Notes: generated by a model from the sequence alone, not told the origin. Counted from the first letter of the stretch, positions 34,193 to 47,462 are shown. The stretch is DNA of 64,000 nt from Pyxicephalus adspersus (GCF_032062135.1 NC_092859.1:32806573-32870572), one strand, 5' to 3'. A program made the numbers and translations.

Positions 34193-37100
34193 GGATCATT
34201 ATGGACCCAGAAGTCAGCGGTGAAGATGGCTGCTTAATAGGATACAGCAGTGACAGGTTAGTCTGTGCCATATGTGGCACATATGCTGTGTATACTTGCT
34301 GATATTGGCATAAACTCTCTCTCACCATTGTATTTAGTTCTGCTTTGAGCCTCAGCAACATGAATATAAGACAATACTATTCAATTGGTCCAGGTCCCAA
34401 AATTATGAGCCATTATGTCCATGAAAGGTCTGATGTTTGTTTATACAATCCTTTCCCATACCAGTCTTTGAGCATGTGTAGTATGCTTTAGTTTCTCAAA
34501 TGGAGGAGTTTTTAATCCATCCAATTGTATTCAAAACTAAAAGAAAAATGTTTTAGTTTTTTTTCTCAGTTTATTATACACTTTGTAATGCTTACAACTT
34601 TTATATAATATACACCTCACTCATGGCTTGTGACAGTAATGCATTAACATTTATGAGGATCTTGTGAATTACCAGAACCTTGTCATGTGATTTTGAATAC
34701 ATAGGTTAAAGGTGGAGTTTATCTTTGGGTGGAGTGGGAGAACACCGGCTTCCTAATAACTCCACTTACAGAATGCTTATCCCTGTGATTGACTCAGGGA
34801 CATGAATCACTGGCAGGAATTACAGGGTAGGCTGATTAACATTGCATTAAAGATTTAATCTGTCAGTCTGGGATATACCATAGCCGTAGGATAAACACAT
34901 GAGTAATACAGCGCAGTAACCCCAGGACACTTCCATTGTAATCAAAAAATGGGAAATGGGAGTGTATATTGGGGAACGATAAGGAGCTGGGCACTGCCAT
35001 GGGGCACATATACTAATGCCTTTTTTTTAAATGCACACAGGAGATGGAAGGATCTTTTTTTTCAGCTTTAATCGAAACATTAAAAATATACAGATTTTGT
35101 AAATAAATAAATAAACATGTGGAGTGGAGGATACCAGAAAGCCGTATATAGCGTTACAGAACAGTACAATTTTCACGGAGCGACAAGGTACACATGTTGG
35201 ACAGTGGAATTGTTTTTCTTCATTTACAATTACATTCACTTACATACAGCAGTCTGTGGTTTTCAAAGTTTTAGCAGTGACACATGCTTTTATTATTAAA
35301 TTGTAAAAGGCCACTTTGAACCCGCAGATAGACATTGGCCAGTTGTTCGCTGAGACTGTCCGTGATCTTCAGGTGCAGAACTGTCCTAAATATTTTTATA
35401 AACTCTCATTAGAAATTAGGAAGCTACAGGTTACAAAGTGTGTAAAACTGTCCAGCAAGGAATAGGCCCAGCCAGTGCATACCAAACTTATATTTTATCG
35501 GTAGGGATGGGGGTGAAAGTGATGGAATGAGTTTTAGGTAGTTTAGGTGCACACTGTTTCACTTTTTTTTTCTTCCAAACTCTGCAGCTGCATACAATAA
35601 TCTAAACTCAGTTCCAGATAATAGGTGTACTAATAGCTATATTTATTGTGAGAATCTTGGCATTCACTTGTATTCACAATGTCTTTAGTGTCCAGAGAAT
35701 ACATTTTGCACATGTATCATTGCTGCACCTCTATGTGAACAGCATCCCCCAATGCACCTCTGTCACCACTGCTCACTATCCTTATACTTATTCTGAAACT
35801 GCAACCTCCCATCTATTCCAACATTGCATCACATTCACTGCCCCCTCCAACCTCGCATACTGTACTCTCTCACTTAAACTTCACATTCACCTGTGACAGC
35901 AGGACTATACATGCAGAGGTTGAGTATGGACCCAATAGAAGCACAAGCACCTATTGTCACCTATGGTTTAGAACCAGGGAATTTTCTGGAGGGCACCGCT
36001 TGATGCGAGGTGGTTGCAGTAGCATATTTTAATATATATTTTAATTCCATGGGCACCCAGCCTGAAGCTGCTAGTAATACCACTGGATGACATTATCCCA
36101 ATTCCCATTCCTAGGAGGCACACAAATCTCATAACCTAAACACAAACCTTCTTTTACCTCTCTGAGAAAATCAGATCCTCCATAATTAGTGTTGTTTCCC
36201 CTCCCAGGCACTGCAGCTCACAGTAGGAGGGTTTCAGTAACAAAGGCCATGCAGCCAATAAAGAAAGCAGTGGGTGTGGCCAGCTGCTGATTAACAAGCC
36301 ACATGCATGTGATTATACGGTATATGTTGGTAGCCACACCCCCTGCAACATCCTTTGTCCCTCCAGCGCAGGAGAAGTGCAGCATTGTTGCCACAGCATT
36401 ACAGGAAGTTACATAAGGTGGACTTTACTGGCAGGGCCAATAGGTAAATGTGGAACTTTCCAGGGGAACTAGAAAATACCAGTAACTTTGCCACATATTG
36501 TTTTATGTTGTAAAATATTATGGTAAATACTAAAAGGTAAAATAACAAATGTGTTTAAATACCTGGTTTAAGTGCATTTAACCTAAAACCAATCACCCCT
36601 GCTGCGTTTGGTTATTAAACCCCCAATGACCTTTAATAACCAGACAGTGAGGTTACACATGATGTATATAATGTTCCATACTATAATCATAAACACATGA
36701 CCGGTCCTGCCATGACATCAGTCACATGATGCTGTGTCATTCTGTGTTATTTTCTCATTAGGTGACGTGTCCAAGGATTGTGGTTTACAGAATGTTTACT
36801 GAAAATTGGATCCATTCCTGTAGGCTGGTGGAGATATGTTATTCCAGAGGTGAGGTCCACATGAACGCAGAATAGAAACTGCTGACAAATGCCACTGCAA
36901 AACCTGATCATTGCCAGGGAGAATAAATATATTGAAGTTTACCCATCCTTATAGTGGCTGCATTCATTTTACATGCTTTCTTCAATTATCTTCAGCTGAT
37001 AGTGAAAGTCAGACAACATGCTTAGGAGTTTGACAGCAACGCTGCATTTATATCATGTAAAACACAAAGAAAAAGCAGCGTCGTCCTCCCTGCAGCCGAG

Positions 37101-39193
37101 GATCATGGGAGTCTTGATCTGCAAAGCTCATATGTTAGTTTGCAGAGGTCCATGGTAATTATACGTTTCCAGACATCTCAGCTATGAATAGCGTTAGCTG
37201 CTCATGATCTGTTGCGTGTTCTGTTTATTTTGCGGTATTGGACATCTGGATGGCTGCCATTTGTTTTCCATTGGTGTCAAACAAACTGCTCCAAAAAAAC
37301 AACATAACTAAACACTGAAAATATTTAGTCGTGGTCAGCTATAAACAAAACCCAAATAAAAACAGGGCCGAAATATCCAACCTGCCTCATCGTTCATACA
37401 GTTTAAAACTTGTGAAAGGTGTACACCTGCTTAGATTTCTCCTAATCCAACTCAAATCTAGAATCTTTCTCCTCCCTGCAGCCTGTGATTGGTCAGTGAA
37501 GGGAGAAGCAGCAGACTGATCAGCTCGTCTCTCTGCCTCCATCAGTATGTCCTTTATAAGCAATTCAGTAAAGCTTAATGGCTCCTTGTGCTTTTTTTCT
37601 GTGGCCTGGTCTGATCAGGTCAGGTACTTGATCAGGTACTTGTACTGTACACTTTTAAAAATAATTCAAGTTATTAGGAGTTTAATTACATTATGATTTG
37701 TATCTGACTGGAGTTTATCCTTAACACAACAACACCTCTACTTATATTGAAGAATAATAATAATAAATGCATATATTGCCCCTTTAAAACTTAGTATAGC
37801 CATAGTAATTATCCAGGGGTGTAATTATTACCCTTGCAGACCCTACCATTAGAGGGTGGGGGGGGGGGGTAATACTTGTTCCATTTAAAGGACTTTTTGC
37901 CACCTGTAATACTGCTGCATGTCCTTTTTTCTGCTTTTATTGTGAATGCGGCACTGGGGAGGGAGGTTGATTATGACTGGCCATATACACAGATGAATGT
38001 CACCAATTGGGAGCATCCTCTGGATTATGCGCCGGCCTCTGAGGACCAGGAATATTCATAAATCAACCTGGGAGAAAAGTGATGGCAGTCAGGCAGGACA
38101 GGGCTCCCCAGCTGACACTCCAGTTCTAAATCTCCTTTATGTCTTCCAGGGAGGGAGTTTTTCTGGAGGTGCATTGATTTCTAGTCATGCCCCTTAATTT
38201 ACCTTCCTTAAAGTGTTCCTTTAAATAAAGTTCATCAATACAATTTACACTTTTTCACCAAATCTCATAATATTAAGAAAAATATCACCCAAGTTTCGTC
38301 ATATGACCAAAAACCTAGGCAAAGGTCACATAATCATCAGCATTGTGTGTGTTTCAAGTCATAGGGCACTGCAGAAGCTCTGTTGTTTTCAATCAGGCAA
38401 ACCATGTCTGATTACACAAGGCCGCAGACATTGTTCATTACTACAAAGATTGCATATGTAATTATGAAATCTGGATATTGCCAGGGATAATAGAAGCAAG
38501 ATTTTTTGTTTTTTTATATAATAGCGCTAATCAAATGATTTGGGATAATCTGATCTCTGCTACATGGATATAAAATAATAGGAGTGTGGGTTCCTTGTAA
38601 GCACACAGTTAACTATTCGATGCTTTGTTGTGTTCATACATTGTGTTTTTTGTGGCACTCTGAAAGTAATGCATGAAAGATGTTTCATAGCTAATTTCAA
38701 GACTTGTTTCACTCATTTTTCAACTCATCATCTGACAATAGACGTATTGTACTCCTTCCACGGAAATGAATTTAAATCAGATCACTGCCTGGGTTCTGGG
38801 GCCGCCACGCCTTCTCACGCACCCTCCCCTCCCCCCTATTTCTTGGCATTATTATTCACTATAGCACACCTGTAATCCAAGACTTCAGGTTACCTTCCAA
38901 TATTCCCAGCCTGATTACCTTACTGGTATGTCAACTCGTAAACAGTGAATGATTCTACTGCACAAGGTGAATTATCTTAAAGAGAGTATTTTTACTGAGC
39001 ACACATTCTGAACTACTTGTGCAATATGTTATTTATAAAGGGAACTCAGTTTAATATAAAGTTTCATATAAATTTATATCAGATCTATTAAACAATAGCT
39101 GTATAAATTCTCACAGTTCCTATTCTTTAGAAAGAAGACACAGCCTGAGTAGAAAAGGTTGTTGCCCCCCACCATACTATAAAGCGGGACACT
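34193..39193. other. Intergenic DNA, no gene recognised
   Basis: No exon-like frame matches a known protein. It includes a T-run start at 35056 followed by an A-rich stretch with AAATAAATAAATAAA, possibly another retroposon tail without visible target duplication. There is also a second copy of the ACCCATCC..AGTGGCTGCATTCATTTT repeat near 36937 and G12 at 37858-37869. Confidence 0.5.
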
Positions 39194-39250
39194 GTATGTA
39201 AAAGCAGTGGGCTCTCTGCAGATCAGTTGCAGAGAGCCCACTGTTCATAC
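39194..39250. ncRNA. Candidate hairpin: perfect 16-bp stem, 7-base loop
   Basis: 39205-39220 (CAGTGGGCTCTCTGCA) is the exact reverse complement of 39228-39243. The loop is GATCAGT. Outside a small bulge, GTATG at 39194-39198 can also pair with CATAC at 39246-39250. The shape would suit a small RNA precursor, but the stem is short for a microRNA precursor and there is no expression evidence. It could be a remnant foldback repeat. Confidence 0.35.
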
Positions 39251-39595
39251 TCTCTGATGATTGCAAGGCTCTATCTCTGACTTGGAAGCGGGTGTTGGAC
39301 CTCTGCAGAGAGAATTTCCATCCAGCAAAAGCATGCTTTCTAGCAATTCACAGAGCATGTCACTGGGGACAAGGATAACTACATGAGCAATAGCTGGCAG
39401 ACTGGTTACACTGGCAAGATGGTGGCACAACTAAAGATGAGGCCTCACTTTAATCTCATTGTGGGTTTGACTGTTCCACAAATGTATGACGAAAATTGAG
39501 TGGATGAATGTGAAAGCTGCTGGGAAGTTTATTATTTAAACCACCCCTGACATCCATCAGCCAATGGAAATTTGGCCCACCATGTATCTTAGAAA

Positions 39596-39660
39596 GGGCT
39601 CCATCCCATGTTAACCTTGCTATGTGGTCTAGTTGGCAAGGTAAACATGGGATGGAGCCC
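39596..39660. ncRNA. Candidate hairpin: 25-bp stem with one mismatch
   Basis: 39596-39620 (starting GGGCTCCATCCCATGTT) pairs with 39636-39660 (ending ACATGGGATGGAGCCC), 24 of 25 positions. The loop is 15 bases. Total length of 65 is close to a microRNA precursor, but such a near-perfect stem also fits a recent foldback element. It lies 350 bp from the hairpin at 39194-39250. Confidence 0.38.
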
Positions 39661-40603
39661 AGTTGTTGAGGTAAACATTGGTACGACTTTAATAGGTTTG
39701 ACATAAATGAGTTTGGCAAACCAAACCTGGCAAATGCCCACCGCGAAAACCTAACGTGGGTATAGGAGGGTCTCTGGGGACAGACTGATTGATCTGATGT
39801 GTTATTACTGATTATGCATCGGTGAGATGTTTATAGGTCATGACAGTGATGTCTGTAAACATTGCCAAACAAATGTGTGCAAGCAGGGCAGACATTAAAT
39901 ACAAATACACTTTGAAATTCCAGTTCATGAGATCAGCTAATTTGCCTATGCAGCCCTGCCAACTCCAGAAACGGGATTTCGGCTGTATAATAGTTCAGAA
40001 CAAAAACATCCGGCACAAAAATCCTAAAGAAGCATTGTGTTCAGAGATATTGTATTACTGTTATATTATATGTTTTTATGATCAGTGTAACCTTTCCAGG
40101 TATTTATTGTGTTCCCCCTTATCTGCTATTCTCTGTTGAGTGATTTTGTTCAGGTATCACCCAGACTGCAATGTTGGCTCAGAAATGACAAAGTTATGTA
40201 CATCATTTTACCACTGCACATTTTGGATGTGTTAACAACTGTCTCACCCATATCAGCCAATGTTGCAAGCTCATTTCCTGACTAGAATCAATAGCAGAGG
40301 TGCCCTGCAGCACAGATAAGCAAAAAATGAAAAAAAAGGGAAAAGAAAAGAAATTGAATAAGGTACATGGTGCCATGCCATCCAGTTAGAAGTAAGCTGC
40401 ACTTTAAATGTGTGATTTTATTTGTTGGTAGAGTTTCCCTTAGTAATGCTCAGTTGGGGATAGGGAAGCTTTCCTTCTTTACAGCATTAGACTGTCAGAT
40501 GGCATCATTGGCACCATGCAACCGTGCTGGCACTTTTACCATTTCACCAGAGCATTACATTGTATATTACAGGCTCAGTACCAGATGTCCTATTAATGCT
40601 AAT

Positions 40604-40680
40604 AAAGTTAAGAAGGGTGTAGCATTCCTGGCACCTTCTTTAGGGCCTTCTCAGGAATGGCAGACACCCCTCCTTTAATT
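40604..40680. repeat. Imperfect hairpin with bulged stem of about 28 bp
   Basis: AGAAGGGTGTAGCATTCCTG at 40611-40630 pairs with CAGGAATGGCAGACACCCCT starting at 40652, with a small bulge. The flanks (AAAGTTA and TTTAATT) extend the pairing. The loop is about 21 bases. Confidence 0.45.
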
Positions 40681-40962
40681 GTTTCTTAGCTGCAGCCTTT
40701 CCTAGAGGAAGCTATCTGCTCTCATCAATGCTGACTCTGCTACTGGCAGGAAGTTGGAGGCAATGGAAAAAATCATCATGGAGTGAGTCATTAGACAGCA
40801 CACCCTTTATTTACATGCTTTTTGTACAGTAAAGAATTCAGATTGCCCTAATATGAGTCATTAGTACTCTGCAAATTTCTACATACACCCAAATTAAGTG
40901 TTTTTATACTGATTTTAGTATCGCCTGTTGAAGGTATTTTAAAAAGGTTCTTAAGCCAAACA

Positions 40963-41110
40963 CTACCACTAAGTACCTCTTCACTCTTCCATCCCCACAG
41001 ATAACCTCAGAACCCCTACAGAACCCACCAAGTACCTCTTCTCCATTTTATCCACCCCTGATAACCTCTGAATCTCACACCCACCACTACCGGTAAGTAC
41101 ATCCCTAATC
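40963..41110. repeat. Degenerate tandem repeat, unit about 60 bp
   Basis: AAGTACCTCTTC or AAGTACATCC recurs at 40971, 41030 and 41094, each followed by a C-rich stretch and ATAACCTC-GAA or a variant. The pyrimidine-rich flank continues to about 41200. Confidence 0.6.
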
Positions 41111-41309
41111 TTCCTCCACCATGAAACACTTCTGAACCCCTCTTCACCCCCATTATATCACCCCTCTGCCACTTCACCCCCTGTAACTCTAATAGGTTCC
41201 TTGGTCTGTACACTTAGTTATAGAACACATGGTGAGAACAACCAAAACTCCCAGGTGGAGAGAAAAGAAGTCAGCATTATGCCAGCGAGAAATCTTACAG
41301 GGATATCCT

Positions 41310-41460
41310 AAGGGTGGCTTTGAAAAATGCAATCCAGCCTGGCCAACAGTTTCCTCCGTGTTCCAGCAGTCAGACGGTTCTGTGATGTGTAAAGCAGGTT
41401 CTTGTCCGCTTTACACACAAGGAAACTGTTGGCTGGGCTGGACTTTTCACAGCTGCCCTT
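41310..41460. mobile_element. Foldback element of about 150 bp
   Basis: The arms 41310-41385 and 41398-41460 are inverse copies. TCCAGCCTGGCCAACAGTTT at 41333 pairs with AAACTGTTGGCTGGGCTGGA ending at 41442 (two mismatches). The outer parts AAGGGTGGCTTTGAAAA and TTTTCACAGCTGCCCTT also pair, as do the inner GTGTAAAGC and GCTTTACAC. The loop is only about 12 bases, so the whole element folds into one hairpin. Confidence 0.75.
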
Positions 41461-41596
41461 ATACCTTACATCCTTGTTTCCTCTTCAAGAGGACATCCTT
41501 TCCCTGGAGATCCCTCCCTTGGTTGATACTTTTACAGAAATCAGGTGTGTTTAGGCTGAGCTTCCTTCTTCTCATAGTATAGTGTCTGTCTTGAGC

Positions 41597-41634
41597 TCCC
41601 CTGAGGAAGCCATTAAGGCCAAACGCGTTGGGAT
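41597..41634. repeat. CCTGAGGAAGCC...AAACGCGTTGG dispersed motif
   Basis: CCCCTGAGGAAGCC, then GGCCAAACGCGTTGG, a phrase I associate with widespread amphibian and fish repeats. Related words occur at 31689 (CCTGAAGAAGAAGG) and, inverted, at 51290-51310 (GGCTTCCTCAGGGAAG). Family not named. Confidence 0.4.
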
Positions 41635-41640
41635 TACAAG

Positions 41641-44203
41641 AGACACTAAGAACGTTACGTGTATTTCAAGTAACACCAATATTTAATTACACAGACTTTT
41701 TGTTGTTTTATACAACTCAGCAGAGATTTATGTCTAGCTTATACATCCCAACAAGTTCTTAACAAAACCTGAAGAAGTTGGAAATATTGTTAGATATGAT
41801 TATTCCTGAAATTATGGTAATTCAACACAAACAGCCCTAAAAAAACCTCTACTTGTTTGCTTTTTCTATACATCTATTATATAGGGGTGGGCTAAAAAAC
41901 ACTGAATATGAGAATTTAACCACCACCCTCTCTCTCTTTTGTCACAATTCTAAAGAACATTTAAGCTTTTCCTGGAGGTCTAATGAAGAAATTTGTATAG
42001 CTTGCACTCCATCTGACCTCCTAAACGAAGAACTACCCCACCCATATCATATGCTGACATGTGAGCTGTGTAAGGACCAGAATGTGAACACTGGCTGATC
42101 TTCTCTTATAGGTGCAGAGATCCATTCCAAAATTTAGGATCCAGGAGCCTCCCAGACAGTGCAGGGCCTGAGTGCAAGCCTGGTGTGAACATTTCCTAAC
42201 ATTTGAAACTGTATTTAGGGGAAACCTGTCATGAGGGCAATATGGGGCTACAATTAATGCCCTTCTTCTGACAATGCTAGTTGCCTGGCTTTTAACCTTA
42301 CAGTACTATCTTAGTTTCCTGCACACTTCTGGGTTAGTGTTGAATCGAGTGTCAGCATGGCAGCCAGTGAGAGGCCAACAATGGCAAATTTTTGACATAG
42401 CTCAGTTGAAAAAGAATGTTTCATAAAATAGTCGGGTCACCCAAAAGGGATCAAATAATTACTATCTGGAGAAATGATTGGAAGGGAAGAATCTCATACA
42501 CATACACATAATTTTTTGTCCTTTATATCTGCCACAAATTCAGAATTAAGTCAAACTAGAATCTAAATGGGAGCTAGCAATCCTCACACTCCTCATATGA
42601 CACTCCCATATACTCCCTCTAAGTATAAATTATTCTGCTTTAGCTTAGACACTTCAGAGGTGCCTAGGTGGGATATGAAGGTAATAAATACATTTTTTAA
42701 CAGTGGACTATGTGGAATGAAACCTTATTTGTTGCATCACATTTAGTCTTTTGGGCCCGAGTTTACTTTCTGTTAAATCATCCTCCTAACATAATAAGCA
42801 TTAAAGTCTTTATCAGCTGGTTCGAATGGACACCATTTTTATGCTTTATTGAGTTCCAGATTTGGGTTTTATAATACACATGTAACTATAGCACAAGAGG
42901 GAGACAGCAAACGGAAGAATCAATTAACAAGAGCTTTCAGTTCTCTCTAGAGCTCCATGAAAGAATCTGTCTGCAATGGTTTTTGTCAACCACTGATTAC
43001 CGTTATCTGAACTACTTCCAGGGTAGCATTATTTGTTCTGTGACCGATTTTACCTGTTGCCAATCACTAAAAGTATCAGTATAGTGGATACATTAACGAG
43101 GGTTGGTAAAGCGTGCAGTCTAATTTTTTACAAGTCATTAAACACCGATTATTTCAGTGAACATTGCTACCCTCAAAGGACATCATACAAGACACAAACA
43201 ACCATTCAAACATTCATCATCAGAAGACAATTAGGATCATGTTGTGTATTAGAGACGCATTAGGAATTATTGGAAGAGGAAAGTCTGATTATTATGGCAG
43301 CCCTTTCTGCATTCCTGCATTGCTTTGTATATGTGTGTTGCTCATCTCTCAAACTAATTTGATTGTCATAATGAAAATTACATTATCAAGTAGGGTTTGA
43401 AGATTTGAAGAAAGGGAAGGTATAGAGCAGCCTTTCTGAAACATAAAGCAAGCCTTGAAATAATTTATAGACCTTAGGGAATCCCTGCATGTTTTTTTTT
43501 TTTTACTTATTATATTATTATAATCTATAGCACACATTACATTGGTGTAAACACTAAGATGCTATATAGGAATTCATAAAAGAATAGGGGATGGGGCTTA
43601 CTGGGGCTGCTCTATAAAACACAATTATTTCAGTAATAATAATGAAATTATTAATTACAATAAAGGCAAGAAAATAAACACAGACAGTGAAAAAGGCAGT
43701 GTACTCTCACGTTGGTGGCCATGGCCTATTTATATTAATGGTCAATTGAAATGTTTCATAGATGTCTAGAGAAGTGGCCCTTTTAATTATTACAGTGTAG
43801 TGCCAACTTACATAGGTGGTCAGTGCATGGCCCCATTATGTTGATGGTGAATGGTAAGATCTTGCCTATTGTCTAAAGAACCTGGAGGTAAAATAAAATG
43901 TTTTTTTTTTCTTAATTTTAATTACACTGTTTAATATATTCAAAGCAAAAATGTATTTTAGATATATATGTATAACTGGAAATCAGTATTAAGTATTTTA
44001 ATATCCAGACAGCAGGGAGGGCGCCAGGCTTTTCATGTCTCTTCGGAAACCTAGGGTACAATTTGTCTCTTGAAGAAATTCTGTGGAAAGACCATTCATT
44101 TCAACAAAATCTTCTGATAAGATTAGAATATGCCTGAAATACCAACATTTTCCAGCAAGAAGTACATTGCAACGAAAATAAAACATAAAAACACTTTTAT
44201 TTT
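41641..44203. other. Intergenic DNA, no gene recognised
   Basis: Open frames are all under 82 codons and resemble nothing I know. 43715-43860 carries GGTCAGTG-type phrases like those at 1470-1870. Confidence 0.5.
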
Positions 44204-44338
44204 TTATTCTAGGGCCTTGGACAAGCCCTCTACCTCTATGGCCAACGCCTCAAGGTCCCTCTGTATTTCGGTTGGACTGATTTAAGCCTGCTCCAGGTTT
44301 GCCAATTTGGACAGTTTTTTTTGCATTACCTTGGTAGA
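44204..44338 (-). pseudogene. Degenerate coiled-coil fragment, probably LINE ORF1 remnant
   Basis: On the minus strand one frame reads KVMQKKLSKLANLEQA, then TAA (44284-44282), then ISPTEIQRDLEALAIEVEGL and SKALE, then a stop. Heptad-like leucines and alternating charge suggest a coiled coil. L1/Tx1-type LINE ORF1 proteins have such a segment, but the RNA-binding part that should follow is not clear beyond 44200. It is a remnant either way, with an internal stop and no splice context. Confidence 0.4.
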
Positions 44339-44342
44339 GTCT

Positions 44343-46695
44343 GCTTTGTTTTGGGGATGCATGGAATAATATTAAATTATACTGAGGGTTAGGATGAGGC
44401 TTTGGGTTACACAGGTTGTTATTTTCTACTCCAAACTGTGCACTTTTTTCTGTATCTTAGGTCTCAGCAATCTCTTCCAAGCTGGGTATAAATTACATTG
44501 TTATGTATCTTTCAGGGGAGTGGCAGGTAGATCTGATTCAAACAATGTACAGTCACCTCCTTTAGGTAAGTTTGTATTTGTGTAAATAGAGGTAATGTGG
44601 AGGACTATCCCAGCAGTGGCCACTTCACTGCCCCTTTCTTTTTTCTTCTTATGCTATTGTCTCTGCTATCCTTTTTTCTTCCTCTAGCTTACCCATGGAT
44701 TTTGGAAAGTAAGAGGAAACATTCCAAAAAGCAATATTCAGGCGAGTCTACAGTCCATTTTGGTTATGTGAACATTGAGTGTCCATCCTTCTAGTGGGTT
44801 CAGATTATTCCTCCAGAATGGATGGCTGAGAATTTTCTTTTGTCTACCTTTTATTATGTTGACATATTTCTTTCCCTATGTTTCCATCTTATATTTTTGT
44901 CAGTTGGAGTCCTGATGAGTATCCTGAGACCCAATCCTTCTGGTAAGATCATATCTTGAATATAGAACTGAGGGATTGGATTGGTACGCTGGATAGGGCA
45001 CATGGTCCACATCTCCTAGAACTTCTTTCTTTTCTCTTGATGATAGGGGCTTTTCTCTCCTCAAATATATTAAACCGGTTTTTTTTAAAGACATGGGAAC
45101 CATCCCACAAGTGTCTCCCATGACTAGAACGTAAGCATATCTATCCTTCCTTTAACATCTGGTTATTCAAATTGAACTGATGGGGCAATGCCAATTTTCA
45201 TGGGTGTGGCACTAGTTTTGTTCCTCTGGAATGTTTTTTTTGCTGGATGTACATGTTGCTATATGTTTAATCCTATACCCTTTTTTTCTGCTTAAATAAT
45301 GTGATTACCTAATTTTTTTGTACTTTAGGCTGGTGCCACTTTCAGGTTTTTTTTTTTTTTTTATAGGCGACTACACGCAAGGTTTAGTGCTTACCATTGC
45401 CCCCCTCCCAGAAATGCATGAAACAAAGGTATAAACAAGACATGTAAGGAAAGAAACAAAATGGTCCTCTCCTTTCTTCGAATATTGGAGGAGAACGTTC
45501 AGATAGCAATTGGGTCCAAAGGTGTTTATCAGGGTTGAGGACAGGGCTCTGTGGAGGTCATGTAAGTTCCAGACTTACTCCTTAAACTAGAACAACAAAT
45601 TTGCCACAAGGTTGGAAGAGTGCAATTGTCTAATTTGAAAGGGTGTTAAAGCACAAATGCAAACACAATACACAAAGTTTTTTAGGATCACCTACATCTG
45701 CATTTCATTATTTTCTAACCATTCCATTTTAAAGCACCAATTGGAATGCAGCAATAATGTATTAATCTGGAAAGCAAAAATACAAAACATTTCCTTTAAA
45801 GATTTGTGGACTTTTTAACAAATTAACCAGAAACAGGTGTGTCTCCAACATCGACATGTACAGCTTAGGAGGCTTCCTGGAGGGAAACAGGGAACATGTG
45901 TTTCCAATCTGTTTTGTAGGTTACTCCTGGCATTTAGTCATCATTTCCATTCCTCCAAAGATTTGTTGGCTGTTGTGGAGGGAAAAAAAAAAAAAACGTT
46001 TCAAAGGCATTTTCCAACCACCCCTGAAAGCTGCTCACTTGGAGCTGAAAAACGTCAGTTTAAAGTGGTTTTTTTTCATGTAAATGTTTGGAACATCTTG
46101 GTTTCCCCTTACAGCCACACTCAGAGTGTATGTGCTAACAAGGGGCATGTTGAGAAAAGGGCATATTAACAGATGAATAAGTCTGTTGCTTCTACTTTCC
46201 ATGCCCTGCATATAATACCCAGTTGTAGCAGAGAAAATTCAAGTCTCCTGCCCTGCATTGATAGGACTATGCTGTATGGTACAGCTGTGCAAGTCCCAGG
46301 ACTGGATAGACAGCAATAACAATCCCTGGGGTAGGTAAAATATCTTCTATATAGGCATTTCATTTGGGTATTGGAGGTGTACCTAAAGCTCAGCCAAATA
46401 GAAAAGCATTGTCACTGGATATCCCCTTCTAAGTGGGATTGCTGGAAGAACTGTAAGGAGAGTATGATAGTTTGCTCCGCTTCTGGGAGTGTCTATGGCA
46501 TGCAAGGAGGGAGGGGCAGTGCTTAAAAACTTTCAAGAGTCGTTCAAAACTTCAAAACATATATTACAATTAAAATAAGCAATTTTTGAAAAGAAAAAAC
46601 ATTTCAAATACCTTATTTGTCTATTATTTATTCTGCAATTGGTTGCTTCATTTGTAAATTTTGTAAAGAAAAAGGTGAAAGGATATTCCTATAAT

Positions 46696-46732
<37 letters not shown>

Positions 46733-47462
46733 GTAAATATTAAGCTTTTGACGGCATCTCTTTTGGCAGTTTCCTACAATGTGCCATTGTTCCCCCATCC
46801 TCTTGAACTAACATAACTAATTTTACCCTTTCACAAGTTCTGTACAATCCAAAATTTGAAGGGCCAATTTCCGGTGCTTCTATACATTTTCTTTCTCTGA
46901 CAGTGCTTGGGCAATACAGCCCTACTATTTCTATGGGAGTGCTGTACCCTTGGCGTCCTGGTCAGAAACAGCCCAGGTTAGGTAAGTGTTGGGGTACACA
47001 TTTATCATTTAAAGAAGAACTGTGGTCAAATTATAAAACCACATCTGTAGTCTACACAAACTTTTAGGACCAGACTTTTTTGCCCCCCCAACAAAATTTT
47101 GTAGTACTGGATGATACTGTCAAGAAAAACCATTGGGAGGGCCTTTTCCATTGACCGCACATTGTTCTCTTGTAAATTAGGAAAATAATGTAAAAGTCCA
47201 TCTGCATTTTCCAAAAATACAATGTTTTATTGTAATCATTGAATAAATTATGTTTTTATTCTAAAAATGTGAGACGTGACTTAATAGGAGGTTCATTTAA
47301 AGTCCACTGAATTAGGTCTATGATATCTTAAAAAAAAAAAAAAAAAAAAACACTGAACATTGCAAATGCCATTTTTTTCTGCAGATAAGAAGCAAAAAAA
47401 AAGAAGAAAAATTCTAAAACAATTATAATAGACAAGGATGAGAAAGTTTGTTTGGGTGTCTT
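44343..47462. other. Intergenic DNA downstream of CD9, no gene recognised
   Basis: None of the open frames (longest 110 codons, at 45837-46169) looks like a conserved protein. It contains T17 near 45344, an AAT microsatellite, A20 at 47331-47350 and a repeat phrase near 46302 shared with 28086. Confidence 0.5.
46698..46732. repeat. (TAA)n microsatellite, about 12 units
   Basis: Uninterrupted TAA triplets followed by TAG. Confidence 0.93.

Noticed and set aside
33899..34302. Overlapping plus-strand frames of 76-112 codons
   Set aside because: They run through the 211-bp hAT-type element and owe their length to its GC-rich core.
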